A DNA stretch of 64,000 bases from the NCBI GenBank assembly GCA_963746325.1, contig CAVVBC010000005.1:310001-374000 (forward strand), in the 5' to 3' direction. The position numbers were made by a program, and so were the translations under genes. Under the pieces are notes generated by a model that was given only the letters and a program-made list of their open reading frames with translations, made no database searches and had not been told where the DNA came from. Of this stretch, positions 18,768 to 28,230 are shown piece after piece (the first letter of the stretch is position 1; each line of letters begins with the position of its first letter). The stretch is from RPQJ01 sp963746325 (GTDB taxonomy: Bacteria > Pseudomonadota > Gammaproteobacteria > Steroidobacterales > Steroidobacteraceae).

Positions 18768-21062
18768 GTGCGACTCGGTCTGGCAACCATCGCGATCCTG
18801 CCCGTGCTGCTGGCAACGACTGGCGGCGCTCCCGACGCGCGGGCGGCAGTACAGGTCGTGGCCGGGCCGACACCGATCGCGGACGGCGAGGCCACGGCCG
18901 CGGGCGACATCACGGTATTCAACGAGAAGCTCGCCTTCGGCATCGCCGTCGAGAGCGCGGCGCCCTATGGCGTCCCGCGCGGGGCGATCGTCGACCTTGC
19001 GCCAGTGGTCGACGGCAAGCCCGGTCGCGACCGCGTCGTGTTCGCGGACTTCATTCCGGACAACTGGTCGGCCTGGCCGAACACGTACCACAAGATCGAG
19101 ATCGTCGAACGCGGACCACAGCAGGTCGTCGTGCAGACCGCGCGTGACTGGGGCAAGGTCACCATCGCGACCACGTACACACTGCGGGCCGGCAGTGATC
19201 GCATCGAGACGCGCACGACGATGACCAACGGCGGCGACACGCCGCTGCCTGACCTCGCCTCGGGACACACTCTGTGGCCCAGCGCGGGCTATTTCTTCGA
19301 GGTGCCGGGCATCACCGGCCTGGCGGAGGGCGCGACCGGCAAGGCGCTGAGCGATCGCGCGACGGCGTATGACCAGGACTGGGCCATCACCTTGCACGCG
19401 CCTTACCTCGACTACGTCGGCTCGAACTCGAAGGACCTGTTGCAGCAGCACACGCTGCGCCCCGGCGAGTCACGCAGCTTCGACGCCTGGCTGCAGGTCA
19501 CGGCGAGCGGTGACCTGGCGCCGGCCGTCGCGGCGGAAATCGAGCGCAAGCACCTTGCGGCCGGTAGCGTGCAAGGCAAAGTCGTCACGCAGGACGGCAA
19601 AGGCGTGGCTCAACCCGTGGTCGTGGTCACGCAACAAGGCATGCCCTACGCCTGGACATTGGGCCGCGAAGGCGGATACCACCTCGAGTTGCCGGTCGGC
19701 GACTACCAGCTGTATGCGACCGCGCCGGGTCACTCGCAGAGCACGCCGGCCGCGGTGCGCGTGACTGCAGCAGGCACGGTGAACGCGGACTTTGGCGACC
19801 TCGAGCCGCCGGGTCGCGTGCAGTTCGTGGTCACGGACAAGTCAACGGGGCGCGGCCGCGACGCCCGCATCGCGATCACGCAGGGGCAGCAGCCGCTCGT
19901 CGAGTACCTCGGTCGCGCCACGTTCTTCACCGAGCTGGAGCACCCAGGGCAGTATTCGGTGCCACTGGCTCCGGGGCGCTACGGCCTGCAGATTACGTCC
20001 GGCGGCGTCTTTCTCGGGCCCGCTGCCCACGTCACGCTCGACGTGCAGTCGGGCCAGCCGGCAAAAGTGAACGTGGCACTCGAGCGGCTGTTCGATCCGC
20101 CCGCAGCGGGCTGGTACGCGGCGGATCTGCATCATCACGCGGACCAGGCGGAAGGCGTCACACCGCCCGAGTTCCTGGCGCGCGCGCAACTGGCGGCGGG
20201 CCTCGACCTGCTGTTCGTGAGCGATCACGACTCGACGGCCAACCACGCGACCCTGCAACGGATTGCCGACCGGCGCCGGGTGCCCTTCATCGCGTCCATC
20301 GAGCTCTCGCCGTCATGGGGCCACTTCAACGCCTGGCCGCTGCGCCCGCAGGGCCTGCCGCTGGCCATCGACACCAGCAAGGCGACGGTCGACGAGGTGC
20401 TGGCCGAGGCTCGACGCCAGGGCGCCGTCGTCGTGCAGGCCAATCATCCGTTCATTCCCTATGGATATTTTTCGAGCGTTGCGAACGGCGTGGCCCCCGG
20501 CGGTTTCAACCCCGCGTTCGACCTGATGGAAATCAACGGCGACAACGCGGGCGACGATTCCAAGGTGACGCGGGCGCTGTGGCAGTTCTGGAATGCCGGG
20601 CAGCGCTACTACCTGGGAGCCGGCACGGACGTGCACGACGTCTGGAATTTCGAGTCGGGCGCGGTGCGGCTCTTTGCGCACATCGAAGGCCCGCCCTCCC
20701 CTGCAGCCTTCGCGCAGGCCGCGAAGAGCGGCCGCGCCTATGCCTCGCATGGCCCGCTGATTTTTCCAGGCGTGATGTTCGGCAGCGAACTCAGGTTGCG
20801 CACCGGCGCGCCGTTCACCCTGCCGTTCGCGCTGAAATCGGTCGCGGGCTTGCGGCAGGCTCGCCTGATCGGAGCGGGCCAGGTCGTCGCGACGCGGGAT
20901 TTTGCAGATTCGCCACGTACGGCACAGGTCGAGTTCGCGCTGACGGCAGCTGCGCGCACCTGGTATTCGATCGAGGTCGAGGATGCCGCGGGCCGCACGG
21001 CGTACTCGAATCCGGTCTGGGTCGACGTGGTCGACTTCGTGCGCCCCGGCGCGAAGCCCTAG
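18768..21062 (+). CDS. CehA/McbA-like metallohydrolase, exported
   Basis: A 764-residue protein with a signal peptide, then beta-rich domains including carboxypeptidase-regulatory-like repeats (VQGKVVTQDGKGVAQPVVVV and the segment after it). A C-terminal PHP-type metal site reads WYAADLHHHADQ near residue 450, then LLFVSDHDST, VVQANHPF and YLGAGTDVHD. CehA and McbA hydrolyse carbaryl-type carbamates, but most relatives have unknown substrates and this one may act on another ester or phosphoester. GTG 18768 is the likely start. The stop TAG (21060-21062) is formed by the left edge of repeat copy 2. Confidence 0.82.
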   Translation: MRLGLATIAILPVLLATTGGAPDARAAVQVVAGPTPIADGEATAAGDITVFNEKLAFGIAVESAAPYGVPRGAIVDLAPVVDGKPGRDRVVFADFIPDNWSAWPNTYHKIEIVERGPQQVVVQTARDWGKVTIATTYTLRAGSDRIETRTTMTNGGDTPLPDLASGHTLWPSAGYFFEVPGITGLAEGATGKALSDRATAYDQDWAITLHAPYLDYVGSNSKDLLQQHTLRPGESRSFDAWLQVTASGDLAPAVAAEIERKHLAAGSVQGKVVTQDGKGVAQPVVVVTQQGMPYAWTLGREGGYHLELPVGDYQLYATAPGHSQSTPAAVRVTAAGTVNADFGDLEPPGRVQFVVTDKSTGRGRDARIAITQGQQPLVEYLGRATFFTELEHPGQYSVPLAPGRYGLQITSGGVFLGPAAHVTLDVQSGQPAKVNVALERLFDPPAAGWYAADLHHHADQAEGVTPPEFLARAQLAAGLDLLFVSDHDSTANHATLQRIADRRRVPFIASIELSPSWGHFNAWPLRPQGLPLAIDTSKATVDEVLAEARRQGAVVVQANHPFIPYGYFSSVANGVAPGGFNPAFDLMEINGDNAGDDSKVTRALWQFWNAGQRYYLGAGTDVHDVWNFESGAVRLFAHIEGPPSPAAFAQAAKSGRAYASHGPLIFPGVMFGSELRLRTGAPFTLPFALKSVAGLRQARLIGAGQVVATRDFADSPRTAQVEFALTAAARTWYSIEVEDAAGRTAYSNPVWVDVVDFVRPGAKP

Positions 21063-21416
21063 GGAAGCTCTGCACAGGTCCGCAAGTTTCTTGTTGCGGG
21101 CGCTCGATCCGGTGCCTGTCACCGAGCTTGGAAAGGCAGACACGCGCTCGGTGACAGGCACCGGATCGAGCGCTCTGGCAGCGTCGCAGGCTGGCAGGTC
21201 GCAAGCGTCCGATCCGGGACCGTTCCCAGAGCGCGTGTCTGCCTTTCCAAGCTCGGGGAACGGTCCCGGGTCGGACGCGCCAGCGACGGGTCGCCCTCGC
21301 GTGTTCGACGCGCGGTGCCGAATTGGAAACCGGCGCGGCTGACCTTGAGTGCTCGGTGATAGGCACCGGATCGAGCGCACGCAACGCGTCACTTGCAGAC
21401 CTGGGCAGAGCTTCCC
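21062..21416. repeat. Nested inverted-repeat element, copy 2 (MITE-like)
   Basis: A 355-bp copy lying between convergent genes, the CehA-like gene and glpT. The ends are GGGAAGCTCTGCACAGGTCC and, inverted, GACCTGGGCAGAGCTTCCC. TA precedes the left end and TG follows the right end. The left arm has a short divergent patch (TTTCTTGTTGCGG near 21087-21099) compared with copy 3. Both internal hairpins are intact. There is no open reading frame of credible coding character. Confidence 0.87.
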
Positions 21417-21442
21417 TGGCAGCGGGCGCGAGCACCGGCCCG

Positions 21443-22777
21443 CTATGAGGCAGCGGGCGCCGACTGCGGAGCCGGTTGCCGCAGCGTCAACGACACGAAC
21501 GCCATCGCCATCACGCAGCAGACGATCATGGTTGCGAACACGCCGCCCCAGCCCCAGTGGTCGGCGATCAAGCCGACACCCGTGCCTGCGATCGCCGAGC
21601 CGAACGCGTAGCCGAAGAAGCCCGTGAACCCGGCCGCCGTGCCCGCGGCTTTCTTCGGCACGAGCTCGAGCGCGTGCAGCCCGATCATCATGATCGGGCC
21701 GTAGACGAAGAAGCCGATGACGATCAGCGACGCCATGTCGATCCAGAGCGGGCCGGTCCGGTTCATGCCGTACACGACGAGTCCCAGCAGCGTGAGGCCC
21801 ATGAACAGGATGGTGGCGGGGCCGCGGCGCCCGCCGAAGATCCGGTCCGAGACCCAGCCGCACAGCAACGTGCCGGGGATCGCGGCGTACTCGAACATGA
21901 ACCACGCCGCGCTCGCGTGGTTGAACGAAAAGCCCTTGGCCGTTTCCAGGTACGTGGGGATCCAGTTCTGCACGCCATAGCGCACGAAGTAGACGAACGC
22001 GTTGGCAAAGGCGATCGCCCACAGCAGGCGGTTGTTGAGCACGTGGCCGAGGAAGATCTCGCGAAAGCTCAGCGTCCGCTCGGCGTGCTCCGAGTAGTTC
22101 GGCGGTCTGTCGTTGCGATAGATCTCGATCGGCGGCAGACCGCAGCTTTGCGGTGAATCACGCAGCAGCACGTACACGAAGACGGCGATCGACGCCGCGA
22201 CCAGCGCGTTGAAGTAGAACTTGGCGCCCCAGTCGTTGAAGAAACCGACGCCCACGACCGCGAGCGCCGCGACCAGGCCGCCGCCCACGTTGTGCGCCGT
22301 GTTCCAGACCGAGACCACGCGCCCGCGTTCGCGCGCGCTGAACCAGTGCACCATCGTCTTGCCGGAGGGCGGCCAGCCCATGCCGTTGAACCAGCCGTTC
22401 AGGGCCTGCAGCAGGATGATCAGCGTCAGCGACGTGTAGATGCCCTTGAACAATCCGAACGAGGCCGTGACGGCGGCCGAGAGCAGCAGGCCCAGCGGCA
22501 TGAACCAGCGCGGGTTGCTGCGATCCGACACCGAGCCCATGAGGAACTTCGACAGGCCGTACGCGATCGACAGCGCGGTGAGCGCCGTGCCGAGCTGTGC
22601 CTTGGTGTACTGCGGGTACTCGCGCAGGATGTCGGGCATCGCGAGCGAGAAGTTCATGCGCACGAGGTAGTACGCCGCATACCCCACGAAGATCGCGAGG
22701 AAGACCTGGCGGCGCAGGCGTTTGTACTCGGCGTCCGTCCGGTCGAGCGGCGTGGAGATCAAGCGGGCCCCCTGCAT
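21443..22777 (-). CDS. glpT: Glycerol-3-phosphate transporter-like MFS antiporter
   Basis: A 444-residue major facilitator of the organophosphate:phosphate antiporter family. It follows the E. coli GlpT pattern closely: FVGYAAYYLVRMNFSLAMP, LSKFLMGSVSDRSNPRWFMP, GWPPSGKTMVHWFSARERG, the SVWNTAHNVGGG motif, PQSCGLPPIE, YAAIPGTLLCGW, and GLHALELVPKKAAGTAAGF. It would import glycerol 3-phosphate (or a related ester) in exchange for phosphate. No glycerol-3-phosphate dehydrogenase gene is adjacent. The start at 22777 gives the usual cytoplasmic tail DRTDAEYKRLRRQ. The gene ends 26 bp from repeat copy 2. Confidence 0.9.
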   Translation of the reverse strand: MQGARLISTPLDRTDAEYKRLRRQVFLAIFVGYAAYYLVRMNFSLAMPDILREYPQYTKAQLGTALTALSIAYGLSKFLMGSVSDRSNPRWFMPLGLLLSAAVTASFGLFKGIYTSLTLIILLQALNGWFNGMGWPPSGKTMVHWFSARERGRVVSVWNTAHNVGGGLVAALAVVGVGFFNDWGAKFYFNALVAASIAVFVYVLLRDSPQSCGLPPIEIYRNDRPPNYSEHAERTLSFREIFLGHVLNNRLLWAIAFANAFVYFVRYGVQNWIPTYLETAKGFSFNHASAAWFMFEYAAIPGTLLCGWVSDRIFGGRRGPATILFMGLTLLGLVVYGMNRTGPLWIDMASLIVIGFFVYGPIMMIGLHALELVPKKAAGTAAGFTGFFGYAFGSAIAGTGVGLIADHWGWGGVFATMIVCCVMAMAFVSLTLRQPAPQSAPAAS

Positions 22778-22802
22778 TCAATCCGGCGGCTTCGCGGCCA
22801 CC

Positions 22803-22830
22803 TTGGCGTTCTGCGTTCCTCGGCTATAGT
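22803..22830 (+). promoter_or_regulatory. Putative sigma-70 promoter of the alpha/beta hydrolase gene
   Basis: TTGGCG at 22803-22808, a 16-bp spacer and TATAGT at 22825-22830, leaving about 65 bp of leader before ATG 22903. It lies between two divergent starts. Consensus match by eye only. Confidence 0.4.
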
Positions 22831-22902
22831 ACCGGTCCGCGGGTCCACCGGGCCCGTTCCTGGTCCGACGTTCCGCATCCGTCCCATAAGGCGATAGAAC
22901 CG

Positions 22903-24225
22903 ATGACAACAACGCATCGACGGCTGTCCTGCACCCTGCTGGCGTTGTGCCTCGTCACCGTCACGCCTGCATTTGCAGCCGGGACGCCGCACGGTCTGTA
23001 CATCGATGCGCCGGAACTGGCGGCTCCGGGCCAGCACGCCGTCGGCGTGCGCTCGCTGACGCTGGTCGAGCCCGACCAGCTCGACCTGGGCAGCTTCGAT
23101 CCGGCGACCGGCACGGCGCCGAAGCGCGATCGCAACCTCAAGGTCGAGCTGTGGTATCCGGCCAAGCCCACGCCCGGCGCGAAGCCCGTGGTCTACCAGG
23201 ACGCCATGGATTCCGAGCCGCCCAGGCCACCGGCCCACTTCACGATCCAGGGCGTGGCCGTGCGCGACGCAAGCGCCGCGCCAGGTCGTTTCCCGCTCGT
23301 GATCGTCTCGCATGGCTACGGCAACGTGCCGGTGGCGACGAACTGGATCACCGAGAACCTCGCCTCCAAGGGCTACGTGGTCGCGGCAATTGGTCACGCA
23401 GACCAATACCTCAATCCTGCTGGCTTCCCGCAGGCGGCGCTGCGGCGCCCGCTCGACATCGCGTTCGTCACGCGCGAGCTGCAGCGCACGATGGGTGGCG
23501 CGAATGGCAGCGTCGATCCAGCACGCACCGCGCTGGTCGGCTATTCGATGGGCGGGTACGGCGTGCTGGCCGCGGGTGGCGCCTCGCTCGATCCCGCGGG
23601 CGGGCTGGTGACGCGCGTGCCGAACGGCCTGCTGGCACCCTTCGCGCGCGGCGGCGCATCGAGCGCGGCGCTCGTCGCGCCCGCCGTCAAGGCCATCGTC
23701 GCCATTGCGCCAGCCGGAGGCGCGTTCGGTGCGTTCGGTGCGTCCGGTCTCGCGGACATCAGGGCGCCCCTGCTGCTGATCGCGGGCGACCACGACCTGA
23801 CCGTCGACTACACGACGGGTGCCCGCGCCTACTTCGACCAGGCCATCCACTCGAACCGTTACCTGCTCACGTTCCTGCAGGGCGGCCACGCACTCGGACT
23901 CGGCGCCGCGCCGCCCGAGATGCGCGACGATCTCTGGAACCAGGACTGGTTCGAGGACCCGGTGTGGCGCAAGGAGCGGCTGATGAGCATCAGCCTGCAC
24001 TTCATGACGGCGTTCCTCGACCGCTATGTGAAGGAAGACGCAAGCCGCAGTGCATTCATCGACGGGCTCGTCGTGGAGTCGGGCAAGGGCACGTGGGACG
24101 CGCCGCAGGGAACACCCTGGAGCGCTCGCAGCCCCGGCGGCGAAGTCACGCTGTGGAAAGGCTTCCAGCGTCGCCACGCGACCGGCATGACCCTGCAGCA
24201 CGCGGCGCCTGCGCCGGCCCAGTGA
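22903..24225 (+). CDS. Exported alpha/beta hydrolase (dienelactone hydrolase-like)
   Basis: A 440-residue protein with a signal peptide (LLALCLVTVTPAFA). An alpha/beta-hydrolase domain follows: VELWYPAK, IVSHGYGNVP (oxyanion region), the nucleophile elbow VGYSMGGYG, LLIAGDHDLTVDY with the probable acid, and LQGGHALGLG with the probable His. It resembles predicted dienelactone hydrolases and PAF-acetylhydrolase-like proteins; substrate unknown. Its stop overlaps the GTG of the next gene (GTGA), so the two are translationally coupled. Confidence 0.87.
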   Translation: MTTTHRRLSCTLLALCLVTVTPAFAAGTPHGLYIDAPELAAPGQHAVGVRSLTLVEPDQLDLGSFDPATGTAPKRDRNLKVELWYPAKPTPGAKPVVYQDAMDSEPPRPPAHFTIQGVAVRDASAAPGRFPLVIVSHGYGNVPVATNWITENLASKGYVVAAIGHADQYLNPAGFPQAALRRPLDIAFVTRELQRTMGGANGSVDPARTALVGYSMGGYGVLAAGGASLDPAGGLVTRVPNGLLAPFARGGASSAALVAPAVKAIVAIAPAGGAFGAFGASGLADIRAPLLLIAGDHDLTVDYTTGARAYFDQAIHSNRYLLTFLQGGHALGLGAAPPEMRDDLWNQDWFEDPVWRKERLMSISLHFMTAFLDRYVKEDASRSAFIDGLVVESGKGTWDAPQGTPWSARSPGGEVTLWKGFQRRHATGMTLQHAAPAPAQ

Positions 24226-24692
24226 ACCTGCGGTTACGGTTCCCGCCCGTGCTCGTCGTGGCGCTCTGCGGCGGCCTCATGTGGGGCCTCGACCGGGCGG
24301 CACCACTCGCGCACCTTGTCCCACCCCCGGTGAATCGGGTCGGCTGGCTCCTGGTGCTGCTCGGGTTGGGCGTCGCCGTCGCGGCGATCGTGCAGTTTCG
24401 GCGGGCCCGCACGACCGTCGATCCGACGCGACCCGCCAAGGCGAGCGCGCTGGTGCAGTCGGGCATCTTCGGCTACAGCCGCAATCCCATGTACCTGGGG
24501 ATGGGCGTCGTCCTCTGCGGCTGGGCCCTGCTGCTCGGCAGTCTCAGCCCCTGGCTGGTCGTGCCGCTCTTCGTCGCGCTGCTCACCTGGCTGCAGATCC
24601 GCCCCGAAGAAGCGGTGCTGACGACGCTGTTCGGGTCGGACTACCGCCACTATTGCGCGCGCGTTGGCCGCTGGTTCGGCCGCAGGAGCTGA
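24222..24692 (+). CDS. Isoprenylcysteine carboxyl methyltransferase-like membrane protein
   Basis: A 156-residue membrane protein with segments near residues 8-24, 37-56, 85-103 and 106-122. The ICMT/PEMT-type C-terminal pattern is present: GIFGYSRNPMYLG, then IRPEEAVLTTLFGSDYRHYCARV. Bacterial members methylate unidentified lipids or small molecules using SAM. Start GTG 24222 overlaps the previous stop by 4 bp. Its 3' end stops 40 bp from the convergent dehydrogenase gene once that gene's frameshift is corrected. Confidence 0.85.
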   Translation: MNLRLRFPPVLVVALCGGLMWGLDRAAPLAHLVPPPVNRVGWLLVLLGLGVAVAAIVQFRRARTTVDPTRPAKASALVQSGIFGYSRNPMYLGMGVVLCGWALLLGSLSPWLVVPLFVALLTWLQIRPEEAVLTTLFGSDYRHYCARVGRWFGRRS

Positions 24693-24732
24693 CAGCGGAG
24701 TGACGCAGCCAGCCGCCTGCGCCCAGCACGCT

Positions 24733-27148
24733 TCAGCTGCGCAGGCGCAGGCCTTGCGGGATCGTAGAGCGGCTGCAGCCGCACGGTGGCGTCGCACGGC
24801 TGGCCGAGGATGTCGATCTGGAAACGCTCGCCTTCGCGCGCGAGCGCGGTGGGCACGTAACCTGCCGCGAGACTGCGCTCGACGCAGTGACCGTACGCGC
24901 CCGACGTGACGTAACCCACGGCCTTGCCGGCATGCATGATCGATTCGTAGCCGACGACGTCGGCATCGAGTACCGCGACCTCCAGCACGACGAAGCGGCG
25001 CTGCGGACCCGTGCTGCGTTCCGCCAGCGCAGCCGAGCGGCCGTTGAACCCGGGTTTGTCGAACGCGACGAAGCGATCGAGTCCCGTCTCGGCCGGCGTG
25101 TAGTCGGGCCGGAAATCCTTGTTGAAGGAACCGTAGTTCTTCTCGAGCCGCAGTGACGACAACGCGCGCCCGCCAAACAGGGTGAGCCCCAACTCCTGTC
25201 CAGCCTCGCGCAGGTCGTCGTAAAGCGACACGAAGTAATCCGGCGTGGTCCAGATCTCGTAACCCAGCTCACCGGTGAAGCCGGCACGCGTCACGATCGA
25301 CGGCGCGTAGCCCACCGCGGTCTCGGTCAGGTCGAAGAACTTGAACGCAGCAGCGGAAAGATCTCCACGCACGAGGCGCTGCAGTATCGCGCGTGAGTTC
25401 GGGCCGGCGAGCGAGAATCCGCAGAGTGTCGACGCAGCCGAGCGCACACAGACGTCGGCTGGCGGCTCGCACGCTTCGAACCAGCGCAGGTGGAACTCCT
25501 CGGCGAAGCCCGAGCCAACGATGAAATAGCGGTCCTCGGCCAGGCAGGCGATGGAGAGGTCGCCCACGATACGTCCGGCCGGATTGAGCATCGGCGCCAG
25601 GCCCAGCCTGCCCGGCCGCGGAATGCGGCACGCAAACACCTGGTCCAGCCACGCGCGGGCCCCGCGACCCGTGACCTCGTACTTGCCGTAGTTGCTGGTT
25701 TCGTAGAGTCCCGCGCTGCGGCGCACGGCGCGACATTCCTCGCGCACGACGGCGAACGCTTCCGAACGGCGGTAGGTCGGTGTCTCGACCGGCGGCACTC
25801 CGGGCGGCGCGAACCACAGCGCGTGTTCGAGGCCGAAGTTCGCGCCCATGACCGCGCCGGCGCTGACCAGGCGATCGTGGAGCGGCGAACGTCGCACGGG
25901 CCGCGCCGCAGGCAGTTCCTCGTTCGGGTACGCCAGTCGAAACCGGCGACTGTAGTTTTCGGGCACCTTGAGCGACGTGTACTTCGGCGTCGCGAAGCGG
26001 CCGAATCGCGCCACGTCCATCGACAGGATGTCCTGGCCCGGGTCGCCCTCCGTCATCCACTTCGACAACACCAGGCCGATGCCACCGCCCTGGCTGAACC
26101 CGGCCATCACTGCGCAGGCCACCCAGTAGTTGCGCAGTCCGCGCACGGGCCCCACCAGCGGATTACCGTCCGGCGCAAACGTGAACGGACCGTTGATCGC
26201 CTTGCGGATCCCGGCGCGTCCCAGCGCCGGAAAATGCTCGAAGCCCACCTCGAAGTACGGCGCCAGCCGCTCGAATTCGTCCGGCAGCAGCTGCATCGAG
26301 AAGTCGTCGGGTGTGTTGAGCGGCGCCCATACCTTGCCGTGCGGCTCGTACGTGCCGATCAGCGCGCCGCCACGCTCCTGGCGCATGTAGATCTCGCCGG
26401 AATAGTCGGTCGTGTTGACGATCTCCTGCGCCCGCCCCTGCAGCTCGGGGATGTCGTCGGTGAGCAGGTAGTGATGCTCCATCGCGAGCACGGGCAGTTC
26501 GATGCCCACCATGCGCCCCACTTCGCGCGCCCAGAGTCCCGCGCAATTGACGACGTGCTCCGCGTGCACCGTGCCCTTGTCGGTCACGACGTCCCAGGAG
26601 CCGTCGGGCCGCGGATTGAGCTCCAGCACGCGCGTGAAGCGCTCGACCGCTGCACCGAGCTTGCGCGCGGCCTTGACGTACGCATGCGTGGTGCCCGAAG
26701 GATCGCAATGCCCGCCGTCAGCCCGCCACAGGGCGCCAATGAAATGCCGCTTGTCGATCAGCGGATTGAGCGCGACGGCTTCGTCCAGCGTGATCATCTC
26801 GGTTTCCATGCCGAGATAGCGGGCGCGCGAGCAGATGAGCTTGAGGCTGTCGAGTTCTCCCTGCGTGGCCGCCAGCATCAGTCCGCCGTTGGGGTGCAGC
26901 CCGCAGGACTGGCCGGACAGTTCCTCGATCTCGCGGTAGAGGTCGATCGTGTACTTCTGCAGCCGCGAGATGTTGGCCTCGCCGTTGAACGTGTGCATGC
27001 CGCCGGCGGCGTGCCAGGTCGAGCCGGACGTGAGCTCGCTCTTCTCGACCAGCAACACGTCGCTCCAGCCGCTGCGCGCCAGGTGGTACAGCGTGCTCGC
27101 ACCCACGACACCGCCGCCGATGATCACGGCCCTGGCCGAAGACTTCAT
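24733..27148 (-). CDS. Dimethylglycine/sarcosine dehydrogenase-like flavoprotein (frameshift at the extreme C-terminus)
   Basis: An 804-residue fusion of an FAD-dependent DAO domain (VVIIGGGVVGASTLYHLA near residue 10) and a C-terminal GcvT/aminomethyltransferase domain (from about 430; SLAGPNSRAILQRL, GFTGELGYEIW, LRLEKNYGSFNKD). This layout is that of dimethylglycine and sarcosine dehydrogenases, which strip N-methyl groups and pass the carbon to tetrahydrofolate. EKSELTSGSTWHAAGGMH holds the His that commonly carries covalent FAD. As read, the frame runs on to 24650, into the next gene. Dropping one base of GGG at 24758-24760 gives the usual end LYDPQGLRLRS and stop at 24733. It is divergent from the betaine transporter genes. 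Confidence 0.88.
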
Positions 27149-27154
27149 GATTCG

Positions 27155-27175
27155 CTCCCCGATTTGACCGGGGAT
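27155..27175 (-). promoter_or_regulatory. Small hairpin overlapping the ribosome site of the dehydrogenase gene
   Basis: On the minus strand CCCCG-GTCAAAT-CGGGG folds into a 5-bp stem whose right arm is the Shine-Dalgarno sequence GGGGAG, 8 bp before the ATG at 27148. It could dampen translation; no ligand-binding domain is visible. Confidence 0.3.
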
Positions 27176-27299
27176 GTGACCATGCGGCCCGGCGAATGAC
27201 AAGCCGCGACCGATTGCTGCCATGGTTTGGACTTGACGGCTCACACGACTCCCGACACCGTGGCATCGTCGCGGCCGCGAGCCGCAGGCGGAGAGTGAC

Positions 27300-28230
27300 T
27301 TGCCCAAGGTCCTGCAGGCGATCGTGCTGGCCGCCGCTCTGTGCGTCGGCGTCGCCGCGCATGGCGCCGCACGGCCGGTCGTCGTGTCGTCGAAGCTTTC
27401 GAGCGAGTCGGCGATGCTGGGGCAGATGATCCGGCTGCTGCTCGAGGACCACGGCATTCCCACCGTGGACCGCATGACGCTCGGTGCCACGCCGGTCGTG
27501 CGCAAGGCCCTGCTGGCCGGCGAGATCGACCTGTACGTCGAATACACCGGCAACGCCGGGTTCTTCTTCAACCGGCCGGACGACCCGGCCTGGAAGGACC
27601 TGCAGCGCGGATACGACCTCGGCGCCAGTCTCGACCTGGCGGCGAATCGCATCGTGTGGCTCGAACCCGCCCGGGCCAGCAATTCCTGGGCACTGGCCGT
27701 GCGCCGCGACCTGGCCGAGCAGCACAGGCCTGGTGACGATGAGCGACTTCGCGCGGTGGGCGCGGGCGGGCGGCAAGGTGAAGCTGGCCTGCTCCGCCGA
27801 GTTCGCCAACGCAGGTACGTTGCGCTCGCTGGAGAAGACCTACGGCTTTCACCTCGAGCCGCGGCAGAAGATCGTGCTGGCCGGTGGCGAAACTGCCGCG
27901 ACGATCGGGGCGGCGGCGGCGCGGACCAACGGCATCAACACGGCGATGGTCTACGGCACCGACGGGGGCATCGCCGCAGCCGACCTCGTGCTGCTCGAGG
28001 ACGACCGCAAGGACCAGCCCGTGTACGCCCCGGTGCCGATCGTGCGCGAGGCCGCACTGCGGGCACGGCCGGAGATCGCCGACATCGTGCGGCCGCTGAT
28101 GGCGAGCTTCACGCGCGAATCGCTGCAGGCCCTGAATGCCCGCGTGCAGATCGACGGCGAGTCGGCGACTGAAGTTGCCGGTGACTACCTGCGCACGCAG
28201 GGCCTGCTGCGCGGAGCGGGGCAGCCTTGA
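27300..28230 (+). CDS. osmF: Betaine/osmoprotectant ABC transporter binding protein (one frameshift)
   Basis: Periplasmic binding protein of the OpuAC/OsmF (YehZ) type. TTG 27300 with GGCGGAG upstream is followed by a signal peptide and SSKLSSESAMLGQMIRLLL. Key regions are GIPTVDRMTLGATPVVR, IDLYVEYTGNAGFFF, MVYGTDGGIAA and VYAPVPIVRE, which run parallel to E. coli YehZ. The frame breaks after LAEQH near 27722-27733 and resumes one base later with LVTMSDFARW. Removing one base gives 309 residues. The order binding protein, large permease, ATPase, small permease matches E. coli yehZYXW. The substrate is probably glycine betaine or a relative (inference). Confidence 0.87.

Noticed and set aside
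18768..21062. Firm assignment of the metallohydrolase as a carbaryl hydrolase
   Set aside because: Only the PHP-type metal motifs and overall layout match; there is no carbamate-degradation gene nearby.
20983..21342. Open frame running through the repeat, present in all three copies
   Set aside because: The frame stays open because the element is a near-palindrome of GC-rich repeats; product ends do not correspond to element ends and there is no ribosome site. I treat the element as non-coding.
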